From: Populus alba | Taxonomy: Eukaryota; Streptophyta; Magnoliopsida; Malpighiales; Salicaceae | Length of the DNA: 64,000 nucleotides | Assembly: GCF_005239225.2 (NCBI RefSeq) | Contig: NC_133301.1 | Span: forward strand, 8,742,318 to 8,806,317 | Reading direction: 5' to 3' | Part shown: piece after piece, positions 22,319-34,628 of the stretch | Position numbering within the stretch: the stretch's first letter is position 1 | How the letters are laid out: each line of letters starts with the position of its first letter | Made by a program: the position numbers and the translations under genes | The notes under the pieces: model-generated | The model's database searches: none | What the model saw: the letters and a program-made list of their open reading frames with translations, nothing else | Told to the model about the DNA's origin: nothing

Positions 22319-25300
22319 ATGACAATAGATGATGATAGGTCAATTTATATAGGAGGACTCCCTTACAATGCCTCTGAGGATACTCTTCGCAGAATCTTCA
22401 ATCTCTATGGCTCCATTGTTGCTGTTAAGGTAATTAATTCATCCGTTCTTACTTCAAATTCTACAATAAATAAAGCAAAAAATAAAAAAAAAAAAATAAA
22501 AAAAATAAAAGTAAAAAAAAAATGAAAGTTAATTTGTCCTTTGCAACAAAAATTACAAGTGAAATAGATGGTTTAGAACTTTAGAGAGTTGAGTTCGTTG
22601 ATAATGCTTTCCAGATTATTAACAACCATGGGACAAGTGGAAAATGCTATGGCTTTGTCACTTTCAGAAATCCTAGATCTGTAATTGATGCCATCAATGA
22701 CATGAATGGCAAGGTAGAATCTCTCTCTCTGCAATTCTTCCTTTTTTTTAATGGATTTTCTTAGATTTTTTTAGCTTATGACACTGTGAGGATTGTTTAT
22801 AGACTATTGATGGTCGAGTTGTAAGAGTAAATGGAGTAACGAGTAGAGGTGGAAAATCAAATTTCACTCGAGAAGATATCCGATCTCATGTAGAGAGTGG
22901 TAGGGAAAGAGGTCGTGAAAGGGACTATGATCATGACAGGCACCAACAATGGCACAATGACAGGTCTAGAGAGCGGGATCGCTCTTGGGGCTATGATGAA
23001 GATAGTGAAAGAGGATATGAGCATGCACATCTTCATGATCGAGCAAGGGATGGTTTCTATGGCAGAGATCGTAGCCGAGAGAGAGAATTGGAGAATAATG
23101 AGCAAGAAAAAGAAAGGAAGAGTGATAGGAATAAGGAAAGGGGTCATGATCTTGATGGGGATCGAGATTGGGAGATGGGTGGAACCAATGGCAATCCTAC
23201 AATTGTTGACAAGGCCTCAGATCAGAACTCAAGGAAACTGAATGGGTATATTGTATTTGTTTATGTTGCCTATCTTTCATGTCATTCATTGGTGTTTTGG
23301 TATCTGAACATATTTCATACAACGCAATTATGCAACAATTTGGTTTTGATGCATCTTAACTCTTAAATTGGTTACCTACACTATATCCAGACATGCCACA
23401 TTCCACCAAAATGAAAAGAAAAACTTTGGAAAGAGACATGGTGTATAGTGTGGTTAAAAGCTAGGGTTCTCAAGCCCTAAGGTTATACAGACTTCAACTT
23501 TAGAGAAATTTAGAAAAAACTCTCTAGTGTTTTATTAAAAGTCTTAATAATAACCTTCTTCTCAAAATAAACTAGACGTTTCTATTTATATTTGTCTTAA
23601 AATCTTTTATGAGAAATGATTTCTAATTAAAACTAAACTTTTTATAGAAAATGATTCATAACTAAAACTTACCTAATTAATAGAATCCATCTAGCATTAG
23701 AATTTCTAAATACTAATTAAAAACAAATAATTAAAATAACAACTGGAAGCTTCATATTAGATGCTTCCGGGTTTCTTCATGGACTTCTCTTCATGCTTGG
23801 TCTTGTCTATTTGGTTCATAAATATTGTTGTACCATGCTCCATGTCAGTAAGTTAGCTCTATATTTGTGCTTGTTTACATATCCATTCATCTTATAAGGT
23901 TCTTGTTGTGTCTGATGTGGTGCTTGTAAAGGGAATAAAAATTGCAGCATGAAGCAAAAGTAAATCTTCAACTAGATCAAGTTTATCGTCTTAATTCAAT
24001 CCATGTTCCCTCCTGCCACATACACACAAATGAAGGAAAGAGGAAACTTGCTACACCGGACAGATAATCCAGAAGCAGATTTTTAAAAACAAATTTTATG
24101 GTTCTGCTTTAGGGATTTTCTCTTGTTCACTGAGTCAGGATATTCTTTTCCTTCATAGAGTTTAAATGAGGTTGTTACATGCTAGACCATCACAATACTT
24201 AGCAAAGTTTTGTTGGATGGAACAGTCACAAAGGAATGGTACTTTTGTGATTTTGTTTTTGATAAAAGTACTTTGCAAATTTCTAAAACCTTGTCAATGT
24301 GGAAAGTGCAATAATAGTGTGAGTTCTTGTGAGTGATACATGTAGGAATGTCAGTCAGTAGAATTTTAAGGCAAATATTGAGGCTGTTTCAATGGGGATT
24401 TCAATTTGTGCTTCATGTGCGAGTTGTAAAGGTTGGTGTGGTAATGTCTCTCATGAATGCGGATACTTGAAATTTGATTTTTCTATGATCATAATATGCC
24501 CATGGCTGGTGAAAGTTCCATCTCATGGTCATGAACAAGTATTACCAGTCCTAAAAATTATAATTTGTTATCTGTTTTTGGATTGGTGCTTTCTTAAAAT
24601 TAATTTAATTCTAGTTCAAAATCAATAACTGAACCATTTCAAAAGTTCACTTCTTCTGAACATGTATTACATATCAATTGGTTGATAAGGTCTGAATTCT
24701 TTTGCCAGTACATGATTCTGTAAAGAGAGTGTGATATATTTATTCCACTGTCACAATATTAATTGATTAGAATTATCTGAATAAAAATGTCCATTATGTT
24801 TTCCAGTTCCATTTATAATGACCAGCATAAAAGGGAAATTTCATCATATTCAAGTGATGATTACCATGATGAGGTTAGCCTGGAACAATTTAATTTGTAA
24901 AACGAGTTACGCTCTTGTTTAGGTTTGAGTTTTTTGACTTTTCAGTCATTACTGATTTCGTCTTATTATCAGGTGAAGGAAAAATTTGAGAGATCAACTA
25001 AGACGTATGATGAACTTAAAAACAAGGTTTGCTTTCTCCTTTGAGTTTTAAATGAGAGACATTTGTGATTTTTTCATTTGATTTTCCTATGTTTGTAAAG
25101 GCTTGAGCCACACATCCAATTGCACAGCTGATTTTAATGGATGGATTTGACGTGATTCATGCTGTTTATTTGGAAATAAATATAAAGCATGAAATTAAAG
25201 ACAAAATGCTCACATTATCTTCCCGTACTGCATATATCAGTCAATGGTATCACCTTGTAAGTGGGAGTAAACAAAATTGAGGAAGTTATCATATCTTATG

Positions 25301-28300
25301 TAGTACTCTCAGTGTATTGCTCCGCTCCCTACCCTACACGCATAAAATGGATCCCATGGGAAATTACCATTGCGGGACCCACTTTTATGTGAGTGAGAAA
25401 GCAATATGCCTTGAGTACATAATAATTTCTCTCCCAAGCATTAAGTTTTCTTTAAGCAGTTATGTTTTGGCTTGTCAGGTTTCTCATATGGAGGAGAGGT
25501 TGGAAAATAAACAGCAATTTGTTTCAGATTTACAGAAAAAAGCTCTGGTATTTCTTTAATTTCAAGGCAAGCATTTTTAGCTTAGACAGTGTTCCATTGT
25601 CTGCTTTTTTCCCTGACTTTTGATGATCAATGCAGATATTAGAGGGTGCTTTGCTGACTGCAAAGAAGCTCTCCTCGCAACGTAGGATGCAGTTGACCAA
25701 GGTAATTGCAACATTTACCCTATGGGTGGTCGAGAAGCACTTTTTGGGTCATTTCTTTTGTTTTAATGATTGTTTTGTCCTGCAGCTACAAAAAAGTTTT
25801 CTGCAAGTGAAAGAATACACCAACAGACTTAAAAGCTGTGAACAGGAACTTAAGGTGCTTTCCATATTCTTATGCATAACTAACCAAGCAATTAGGATTA
25901 TTCAGATTCTTTTTAGTTGGGTACCAAACATGGTATTAAACGTAACATGTGTGCTTTTGATTGACATGGAAAATTCTTGCAAATTGTGCTGCACCAGTTC
26001 CACAGTAATCTTATTGTATGTCTTTGTAATTTTTAGGTTATCTCTCATTTTATTAGCTTATCTATTCCTGCGACTCTGACATCATTTTAATTTAATATGA
26101 CAGATTCATTTTGATAAATGTTCTGTGCATTAGCAAAGGGCACGTGCGCTGCATCTCTTGAGAAAATTTCATGAGATACATATATATTCCTGTACACATT
26201 ATTTTCTAGCTTTAAGAAGGGGCTTGCATATCATGCGTTGGTGTGTTATAAAAGGTTGATAAGATGCTTTATTCTCATTTTAGTTGTAGCATTTATAGAC
26301 CAAGCAATATATTCCTGCCAATCCAGATGCCTTTTTGACTACTTTTATGAGCATTGAGATGTGTAGCTTGATACACCTTCCTCAATGTCCTTTAGTCTGA
26401 TATAGGCTTTTTAGGTCTACTAACAATCAGTAAATTTAAGTGATCTGGTTTTCACATTCAAAATTATTAATGCAATAAAATCTCTGTTTTTGCTTATTTT
26501 TGTCTTAGCTATTGCTTGTTTGTTATAAAAAATGCTAAAAGAGCTCAGTTTTTTACTGTGTACACACTCATATTTTGCTGTGGATTCACACAATAAAATT
26601 ACCATTTTGCCCTTGAAGAGCAAACTTAATTAACTTGGTCTTAGGGATAGGGAAGTCTTTTTTGACCCATTAGTCATTACAAAATTGAACAAGGTTACTC
26701 AATATTTTTACATTTTTGTAATGTAATTACTAAATGACCCTTAAAGACAAAAAAACATCCAACATAGGTTAAGGAGCATTTTGGACTTCTCAATTTTTTT
26801 GCATAGTGCAATGGCTTAAATGCCCCTTAAAATTAAAATCTTGGTTTTGGATACAGGGGTACTTTTGTCATTTCATATTACTTTTTTCATAATTCTCATG
26901 TAGGGTCAAGGGTGATTGGGTCTTTTTATATTTACAATATAATTAAAATAAAAAATCGGCTAGCGTGTGTTGCTGCTCTTGCCTTTCAGGTGGCATGTGT
27001 GATGTTGTGAAAATTTTCAACACAGCTTTTCGAGGCGGCGTTCGATGCGTATCGATGCCCCCGTCATTGTGGTTGGGTGAGTTCCACCAGATGAGCGGTG
27101 GTTGAGTGCTAGTGGCATGTTTTTTCTTCCTTCTCTCTTTTCTTTGACCCCTTGAAAAACATGTTGGACATCGCAAAAAACACAGAAGTTTGGTTATTTG
27201 TTTATTGAATCAAGTTAGGTCCTCATTCTTTTGATTGCAATGCATTTAGTCTCGAATCTTTTGTTGAATTAATTTTTTTTTCAATTTCATTATTGACCTT
27301 TTATTTTTATATCAAGTTTGATCTTCATTGTCTGGATTGTCTTTTATTTATATTTTTTCTTATCACTTTCTTGATTGAAATTGTTTTTTAATTTCATCTC
27401 TCATGATTTGATTTGATTTTATTTGTGTCAAATTTGGTCATCTTTATTTTCAAATCTATATATATTTTTTTATCTTTTTTTTTTGTTTAATTTTTTTTTT
27501 CAATTTTATCTCTAATTATTTTGGTTGGTTGAGAATTTAACATTATTATTTTTTTGGGTTTGTTTTTTATGCTGCAATCTGGCCTCATAATTTGTGTCAC
27601 AAGTTTTAAGATTAGATCGGGTTGGCTTTATTTTTTTCTAAGTGTTTTTTTTTTTTTTTTTTTATATAGTTTCATCCTTCAATATCGAGTTTGTTAGAAA
27701 TTAGTATTTGTTATTTTTTAAACTTTATTTTTTTATAGAGTTATCTCAATATCATGTTCCGAGTCATGGATTCAACAGGTTTAAGAGAGTTTACTCGAGC
27801 CTTTTATTTTCATTGCTTTTTTTTTTTTTCAATTTCACCTTTCGATATTATGTTAGTTTGAGAATTGAACTTAGTAATTTTATTTAACTTGTTTTCATGA
27901 CTAAGTTATATATTTGGTGTGCTGGTTTATACAGACTCAAGTCAATTTCTTTTTTGTTTTTTTTTTTTTAAAATTTTTTCTTTTTGATTTCCTCGTTTAA
28001 CATGTTATTTATTGGAAATTGAGATTCATATTTTTTTTTTCCATGTAATTTTCCAGTTCTCATTTAATTTACTTTATTAACATATAAGATCATTGAGATA
28101 TTTTAAGAATATTGTAAAATATATTTTCATGATATTGGCAAACATTAATCTTTTGTACTGAATCATTGTTGAATTTATTTGATATCAATATCTTCTCTAA
28201 TTATATTATTAAATTAGCCGTGTTTATTAAATTCATTTGGGTAGAAATGTTTTTTTTTTCTTTATAAGATGTTTACATTATTTTGATATCTTTTTAACTT

Positions 28301-29120
28301 TGAAACAAAAACAGGGTGGTATGCGGATAGTGTGGGCCACCTATCTGATTCAAATGTAGAGAATGTTGACTGTTTTATGTGGTAACAGTCACTGCTTTCA
28401 TGGAAAATTGTGTATTCATTTAAAGTACAACCACTGTCACTTCGGACAGCATTATTTTTGAGATTAGGAGCATGAGATAGTTTATACTCCTAGCAACTGT
28501 TTACCTGCAATGACTCCGTGGAGATTGCTTATAAAATTTACAATGTATCTACTTCATTATATGAAATCTGTTTTTGCAAAATAGCTGGATGGTTTTCTAT
28601 ACAATTGATTTCATGGTTGGAGTTCATAGATGCGTTTGTGGTTGCATTTTGTAAAACTGAATTGCTGCTGTTCTGTCCATGTGAATTGGAAAACTCAAAT
28701 AATAGAACATAACACAAAGGTAACCACGTAAGACCATGCATTTTGTAAAACTGCATTGTACCCAAACATCATATAAGATGATTCTTGCAGTATTTTGCAA
28801 AGAATGAATATAGAAAATGGAAAGCTCTTGGAAATTTTACCTAGTTATCATTACTGTGTACACTCAAGTTTTGGGTTTTACTAAGCTTAGCTCCATGTTC
28901 CTGAAGAAGATTGAGTGGGGCACTTTCCTGTGATAATGGAAGAGGAATCACGGTGGTGGTGCAGAAAATATCAATTAATAAATATATTTGTTTGTTTTCT
29001 TTGTTTTTTCACTAGTTTTTTTTTTTTTTTTGTGTGCAGTCTCTCGTTGACTCAGCAATGATAGAGAGTGAAATGGGCGATGATACTGCCACAAGGGATG
29101 GAATCATAACTATTGTGTAA
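22319..29120 (+). CDS. RNA-binding protein: N-terminal RRM, Arg/Asp-rich middle, C-terminal coiled coil
   Basis: Nine coding exons with GT-AG borders and continuous frame: 22319-22429, 22615-22713, 22803-23245, 24807-24873, 24973-25026, 25479-25547, 25636-25701, 25786-25854 and 29040-29120 (TAA). The predicted product is 352 residues. Residues about 7-82 form one RRM with RNP2 IYIGGL and RNP1 KCYGFVTF. Residues about 90-205 are dense in RD, RE, RS and DR dipeptides (RERGRERDYDHDRH, RDRSREREL), as in splicing-associated proteins. Residues about 240-330 are charged and heptad-like (KEKFERSTKTYDELKNK, EERLENKQQFVSDLQKK), which suggests a coiled coil for partner binding. A nuclear RNA-processing role is inferred. 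I do not recognise the exact orthologue. The final intron (25855-29039, 3,185 bp) is filled with repeats, so the last exon assignment is a little less certain, although it keeps the frame. Confidence 0.88.
23440..23830 (-). mobile_element. Partial LTR of the 32-34 kb non-autonomous element, inside intron 3 of the RRM gene
   Basis: The text from CTAGGGTTCTCAAGCCCTAA through TAGAATCCATCTAGCATTAG to the CTTCATGGACTTCTCTTC region follows, in order and orientation, the LTRs at 32164-32763 and 33911-34499. It is diverged and lacks one end, so it is an old fragment. It lies wholly inside the intron 23246-24806. Confidence 0.75.
26450..28310. mobile_element. Repeat-derived DNA filling the last intron of the RRM gene
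   Basis: The 3,185-bp intron 8 contains an AT-rich stretch, a GC-richer island at about 26955-27180, and then about 850 bp of T-rich tandem-like repeat (TTTTTCAATTTCAT words, phrases like TTCAATATCGAGTTTGTTAG) of the family seen at 48.8-50.4 kb. No transposase frame was found. The sharp change at each side suggests one or more insertions into an originally short intron. Confidence 0.55.
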
Positions 29121-29400
29121 GGCATGACCTTACAGAGAAGTGACCAGTCCTATAAACTTCGTGCAATGGATGGTATTGACACAGCTTCGCCTTCTGAGAT
29201 TAGTTTCCTTGTACCTTTGTGATGATGGCCCTATGCCTTTTGTTACGCTCATGTATATATACATGTAGATGTTAAGATGCACCTGTAGATGTTAAGATGC
29301 ACCTTCCATCTAGTTTTATGATGTGGACGCCATCAAGTTATCATCAAACTTTGTTTAACGTCTACAAATCGTCTGAAGTGTAATCAAAAGGTTTATTTCC
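29121..29400 (+). other. Probable 3' untranslated region of the RRM gene
   Basis: Follows the TAA at 29118-29120 without coding potential. Contains a perfect 20-bp tandem duplication at 29264-29283 and 29284-29303. Confidence 0.5.
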
Positions 29401-29714
29401 GTTCCTTGGCTTTCATAGAATTCATTGATTCACAGTTTCCACCAACAGTTGGGTTCATATTCGAAGACATGCTTGCTCTAGGTGCCTGTTGCAGAGAGAT
29501 CTTGCTTGCTAGGCTCTACAAGATTGATTAAGCAGGGTCTTTTGTGCTCCCATGGAGGGAAAAAGATGTCTTTGGTTGCCCTTTTCAGGCGTTTGGCGGA
29601 GTAGATTCATGGTGAAATCTATGGTATCCTAAATTATAAGAAATGAAACATGCTTGGAACTCTTTTTAGCCTCTGCTACAAAAAGGAATGAACCCTAAAG
29701 CAAGTTCCTTTAGA

Positions 29715-29980
29715 CTAACCACCACGTTTTCCAAGACGACACCAAAGTCTAGGAAGGTGAATATCTTGCCCCTGCATTTTGTTTGCTTTAACAAAAGCCG
29801 TAACACATGGTGCGATTTCTAGAGCCTGTCGCAGATCAAGGCTGGAAAGAAACCAGGCAATCACTTTCGGTGACTCTTTCGTCAATCCTTGCTTAATATA
29901 TATGGCAACGCCAACTTGATCGAAGGAGCCTGCGGGTGACCACTGAGCCGGCCACCGGCACTCCTGGTAACAAGGGCAGT
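29715..29980 (-). pseudogene. Orphan exon-like open frame, function not recognised
   Basis: On the minus strand a 3' splice acceptor (T-rich tract ending TTACTTATAG) borders position 29980. From there an open frame of about 88 codons runs to TAG at 29715-29717. Its codon use and GC content are gene-like, unlike its surroundings. Readable peptide blocks are CRWPAQWSPAGSFDQVG, VAIYIKQGLTKESPKVIAWF, SSLDLRQALEIAPCVTAF and MQGQDIHLPRLWCRLGK. No upstream exon with a matching donor is visible in the next kilobase to the right, which is AT-rich and then retroelement. It may be the last exon of a gene cut off by insertions, or an exon captured by a transposon. I do not recognise the protein. Confidence 0.5.
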
Positions 29981-30011
29981 CTATAAGTAATAAATAAATA
30001 AAGCTAAAAGG

Positions 30012-30960
30012 CTAGAAGTAGAGGGAAATGACAACAGTGGTCGAGGAATAGAGGTGGCAACATGAGGTGGAAAGTCTTATAAAATGGGAAGGCTCTCCAG
30101 TTTGGCAGAGTTGTGTTTCACCACCTTTTTTTTGTTTTTTTGTTTTTGTTAAAAAAGAAAAAGAAAAAGAAGAAGCAGTGAGTGAATAAACCTTTTCAAG
30201 AGTCTTGAAAAACAAATTAAATTTATTTTCATATTTTAGAATCAATCTTTAATTTGTTCTGGTAAATTTAATTACTTATTACGTTTTTGAACAAAAAGAT
30301 CATTCTTCTTTCACTTCTGTTTTAATCTAAATTAATATTTAGCAAATTAGGATATTTTTATCAATTTATATAATAATACTTGACAAAAAAAGAAAGAAGA
30401 ATGATATGAAATAAAAGGATAAATTGGCAGCATTTGGATTTACAGGGATAAATTGAAGATAAAGTCTAATATACAAGGATGAGCATCTCTAATTCCTTAA
30501 AAGCTCAACCAATCTTTTACGAGAATGAGAGCACAAAAATTTGGAAAGCCGTGTTGGTGTTAGCTTATGCTATATATATATATGAAGATTTCATATCTAG
30601 CAAGTCTCAAGATTAATTACCATGATAAAAATAAAATAAAATAAAAAACACCATGTCATGATGAGGTGTTAGCGTATCTTTTTGGAAAATCAATACTTAC
30701 GAGTAGGCTAAATCAATGCTAAATTTGACCATCACGGTATATGTTGAATATTTTTATAAAACAAGTGGGTAAAAAGGCTTATGAATACTAAAGTTAGCAG
30801 AAGTTGTAAAGGAATGTGTTCGTTTAGCTACACTAAAGTTAGCAGAAGTTGTAAAGGGATATATTGGCACAATGTTGAATGAGAAATAACACATGATCAT
30901 GAGTTGACTATTACTTGCTAGGAAATTATAATGCAAGAATGAAAGAACATCTTCTTATCT
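30012..30960. other. AT-rich spacer with a short direct repeat
   Basis: No gene. A 26-bp sequence at 30787-30812 is repeated at 30832-30857, 45 bp apart. The rest is low-complexity DNA leading into the LTR at about 30,985. Confidence 0.5.
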
Positions 30961-30984
30961 ACTTGTCTACATGAGAAGTAAACA

Positions 30985-31540
30985 CTCATATATCAACTAA
31001 ATAAAAACAATAGTTTTTCACTGTAAAACAAGGCAAGAAAAGTTAAAATTGATCACTAGCAATGAAATCTACTAGATTAGAAAGAATCTAAATCAATTAA
31101 TAAAGATAAGAAGCGATAAAAAAAGAGAGCTAGGAGTTATGATCAATCGGGAGAGCTAAAAGATGTGATCAACCAGAAAAATACCTGACCATAAAGATTA
31201 AAAAGTTTACTTGATTGACTAAAAGATCAAGTCTTATTTAAAATACAAGTCTTCAACAAATTAAACTGGCGAGTATCAAAGGTTAGTTATGGTTTATATA
31301 ACTATTATAAAGGAAACACACATAGTTAAGCATTCAAATTGCATTGTAATTCATCATGTAAACTCCTTATTTGTTGTATACAATTCATATAAGGCTAAAA
31401 ATTACAATTCACATTGGACTTAATCTCTATAGCACTATAGAAGACCCTTCATTTATTGAAAATAATAATCAGTCCTATATACAATTTTCTCTCTTTGTAA
31501 TTTACCTTTCTCTTCGCAATTTATCATTTATTTATTGCTT
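30985..31540 (+). mobile_element. Left LTR of a decayed LTR retrotransposon
   Basis: This segment and 35720-36245 share long, ordered, imperfect matches: AATAGTTTTTCACT, GGAGTTATGATCAATC against AGAAGTTATGATTGATT, GATCAAGTCTTATTTA against GACCAAGTCTTATTTA, and the end CAATTTACCTTTCT. A relic resembling a gag start (MPPKKQYGKI) lies at 31908 on the plus strand, which fits plus orientation. Borders are approximate. Confidence 0.7.
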
Positions 31541-32163
31541 TTCCTTTCCTTGTTTTTATTTATAATTTTATCTTTACATATGTATTTTTTTCTTGTGTTT
31601 TTTTTTTAAATTAGTTTATTCATATTTTCTTTCTTTCTAATTTGTTAAAGCTAAGAAGGGTTTTCTGCATTATGTTTGATTTATAAGGCTATTTTTGTCT
31701 CCTCTTACGATTAAATTTCTAATTATATTTTCTCTTTTATTAGAATGGATAAATGAGAAAAACAAATAATATAATTAATCCAAAAATATCTAACAGATAA
31801 GTAAATTAGTATGATTGGTGGGACCTTATAATTATCTTAAATAATTACACTATCAAATGCCAAAAAAAGGCATGACTTATGTGTAAATACAAAATTAAAT
31901 TAGTCATCATGCCACCTAAAAAACAATATGGTAAAATCATTTTCATTATGAGTGATAAACAATCATTGTAAGCAACTGATAAAAACCAATTACATGGCCA
32001 TGAAGAATCTAAAAGTTGATCACCAATAGAAGGAACAATTAAGCAACCTTAATTAGACATACCATGTGATGGTTCCTCGTCATCTAACTCTCCTCAACAG
32101 TTTAGAGTTGTACATGGACAAAGTCAAAGTACTCCTATACAACCCATATGTTTTTCACAATTC

Positions 32164-34499
32164 TAACATAACGTATAACATGGATAACAACTAGGACTTT
32201 CAAGCCATAAAGTTACAGCCCTAACATTGTAGAGAAATTAGATAAAATCTATGATATTTTATAAAAGTATAAATAATTTGAGTCTTTCAAAAAATAAACT
32301 AGACACCAATGTTTATAATAGTTCTAGACCTAAAATATTTTATAAGAAAAAGGATTCCTATTTAAAACTTACCTAGCAAATATAATCCATCTAGAATTAG
32401 GGTTTCTAAATAGAAAAACATTAATTAAACTAAAAGTCCTAATCTAAACTGGAAAAAGAACCCAAATAAAACAAGGTAAATAAAGACAATTCCAAACAAT
32501 AACTTCCATCCTTTATTTGAAGGTCTTCTTGATATCCAATCATCATAATATTTTAAAGTTCAATAGGAAATATGACCTTCAGAATTTTCTATCAAAATCT
32601 AAGTTTACTCCAATGATCAGTTCTAAAGTTATGCTTATTTTGCCAAACTATATCTTGAGCTCTTTTCAAACTTCTCAAAACCTAAAAAATCTTAACAATT
32701 AAAAAAAAAAAAACAATAAAAACATTATTATGCCAAGAATAATATTGAAAGTGCCTCATGTCATTCCCCTCTACTTAAAAACAATTATCCTTGGAGTTAA
32801 TTGTCAGAAATTAAACTTGACCACTCCATTGAAATAGATACTTTGAATATAACGTGGTTACTAGCCTATTCATAAAGTATCATGTCTTTGACTTGTGAAC
32901 TTAAAAATTTAATTTATGATGTGTGTATGATAAAACAAAACCCATATCTAATATTATACTTTCCACTCATATAAAGTTCATTTGTAGTTTCTACATATAT
33001 ATTTTTTTAATTTCAAAGTTGACCTCCTCATTATTGGTGACTCTTATTATTGTGACCTTTGTATGTAAGGGAATTCCAAGATAACTTTCTACTATATCTC
33101 CATAAGATTTATTATAAATCATCGTGTTCTCCACGTTCTAGTTTGTAAAATCTTCATAATCACCATAAAATACTAATTTATGTGCTTTCTCGATTTCTTC
33201 TTCACCATTAGTATATGAAACATTGACAAGTAGAGTAATATTTATAGTAATGTTATTTTGTCACAATTATAATGTTGAAACTGTCTACTTTAAAGAGATA
33301 ATATCTCCTTTATATTTTTCTTCCATACAATTTGAGAAGGTTAAACACAAAGAAAATAATAACAATCTAACAAATATAAATCTCCTTATAATCATTTTTT
33401 ATAAAATCCAAAATTAATGATTGTTCCAAAGCTTCCTATTATGGAATTAAAAGCTTACCAATATGAGTTTTAAATCTTAAAACTTCAAACCATCATTCTC
33501 TAATACCATAAGAAAGTTTGTGTGCAACAAGTCCTACTTTTTGATAATAAGGAATCTCGTTGAAATAGTAGTAAGCTTCAAACTCTATCAACCAATTAAT
33601 AAATCTTTTCTTTAAAAAAGTTTCATCATAGAAAGGAATTTCATTGAATTTAAGAATAGATTTAAGGTTCAACTTGCCTCGACATAAGTCTTTAAGAAAG
33701 TTCCTCTTCTTTTCATGATCTTTGTTTGCACCTCTTACATGTTAATGGACTCATTCCATGTTAGTAGACAATGCTGCCATGATCCAGGACATTCTACAAT
33801 TTGATCCAATTGATCCATTCTCTAAGTTAACACATCCACTCCTGCATTATAGGGTGGGTTGTTATTGTCTTCATTTATCAAAGAGACCAATATACTCTGA
33901 TACCAACTAACACAATGTATAACATAGATAACAACTAGGGTTCTCAAGCTCTAAAGCTACAACCCTAACATTATAGATGAATTAAAGAAAATCTCTGATA
34001 TTTTATAAGAGTCTATATAGTCTTAATCTTTCTAAAAATAAACTAAATATCCCTATTCATACTAGTTCTAGACTTAAAATTCTTTGTAGAAAAGTAATTT
34101 TGATTTATAACTTACCTAACTAATAAAATACATATAGCATTAGGATTCCTAGATAGTAAAATACTAATTAAACTAAAAGTCCTATTCTAAATAGAAAAAA
34201 ATCCAAATAAAACAAGGTAAATAAACACAATTTTGCACAATAACTTCCATTCTTTATCTAAAGGTCTTCTTGATCCCTGATCATTGTGAAATTTCAATAT
34301 TCAATAGGAAATAAGGCCTTTAAAATTTTCTATCAAAATTTCAAATCAATCCACTAGTCGAATTAAAAGTTATGTTAATTTTTTAAACCACATCTTGGAC
34401 TGTTTTTAAACTCTTTGAAACCTAGAAAATCTGAAAAATTAAGAAAATGATAAATAAACATTATTATGCCAAGAATAATATAAAAAGTGCCTTATGTCA
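32164..34499 (-). mobile_element. Non-autonomous LTR retrotransposon (about 2.3 kb) with primer-binding site
   Basis: Two direct repeats of about 590 bp, 32164-32763 and about 33911-34499, match over their length (ACAACTAGG, GGTCTTCTTGAT, TTATTATGCCAAGAATAATA). On the minus strand each LTR starts TGACAT. Just inside the upper LTR the minus strand reads TTGGTATCAGAG (about 33894-33908), the usual primer-binding site for initiator Met-tRNA. The purine-rich AGTAGAGGGG lies just before the lower LTR as a polypurine tract. The internal part is only about 1.15 kb with no pol domain, so the element depended on others. ATTC flanks both sides as a likely target duplication. It sits inside the older element bounded by the LTRs at 31.0 and 36.2 kb. 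Confidence 0.82.
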
Positions 34500-34628
34500 C
34501 ATTCCTAATGTTGTTGCCTTCACCAACTTCTAAAGAACATAATGATGTTTTTACACCTTCAACACAACTTCATGCATATCACTATGAAGCCTAAAATTTA
34601 TATATATATATCACTATGAATAAATTTT

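Noticed and set aside
25335..25395. Imperfect ~17-bp inverted repeat in intron 5 of the RRM gene
   Set aside because: Too short and mismatched to be called a MITE or miRNA precursor.
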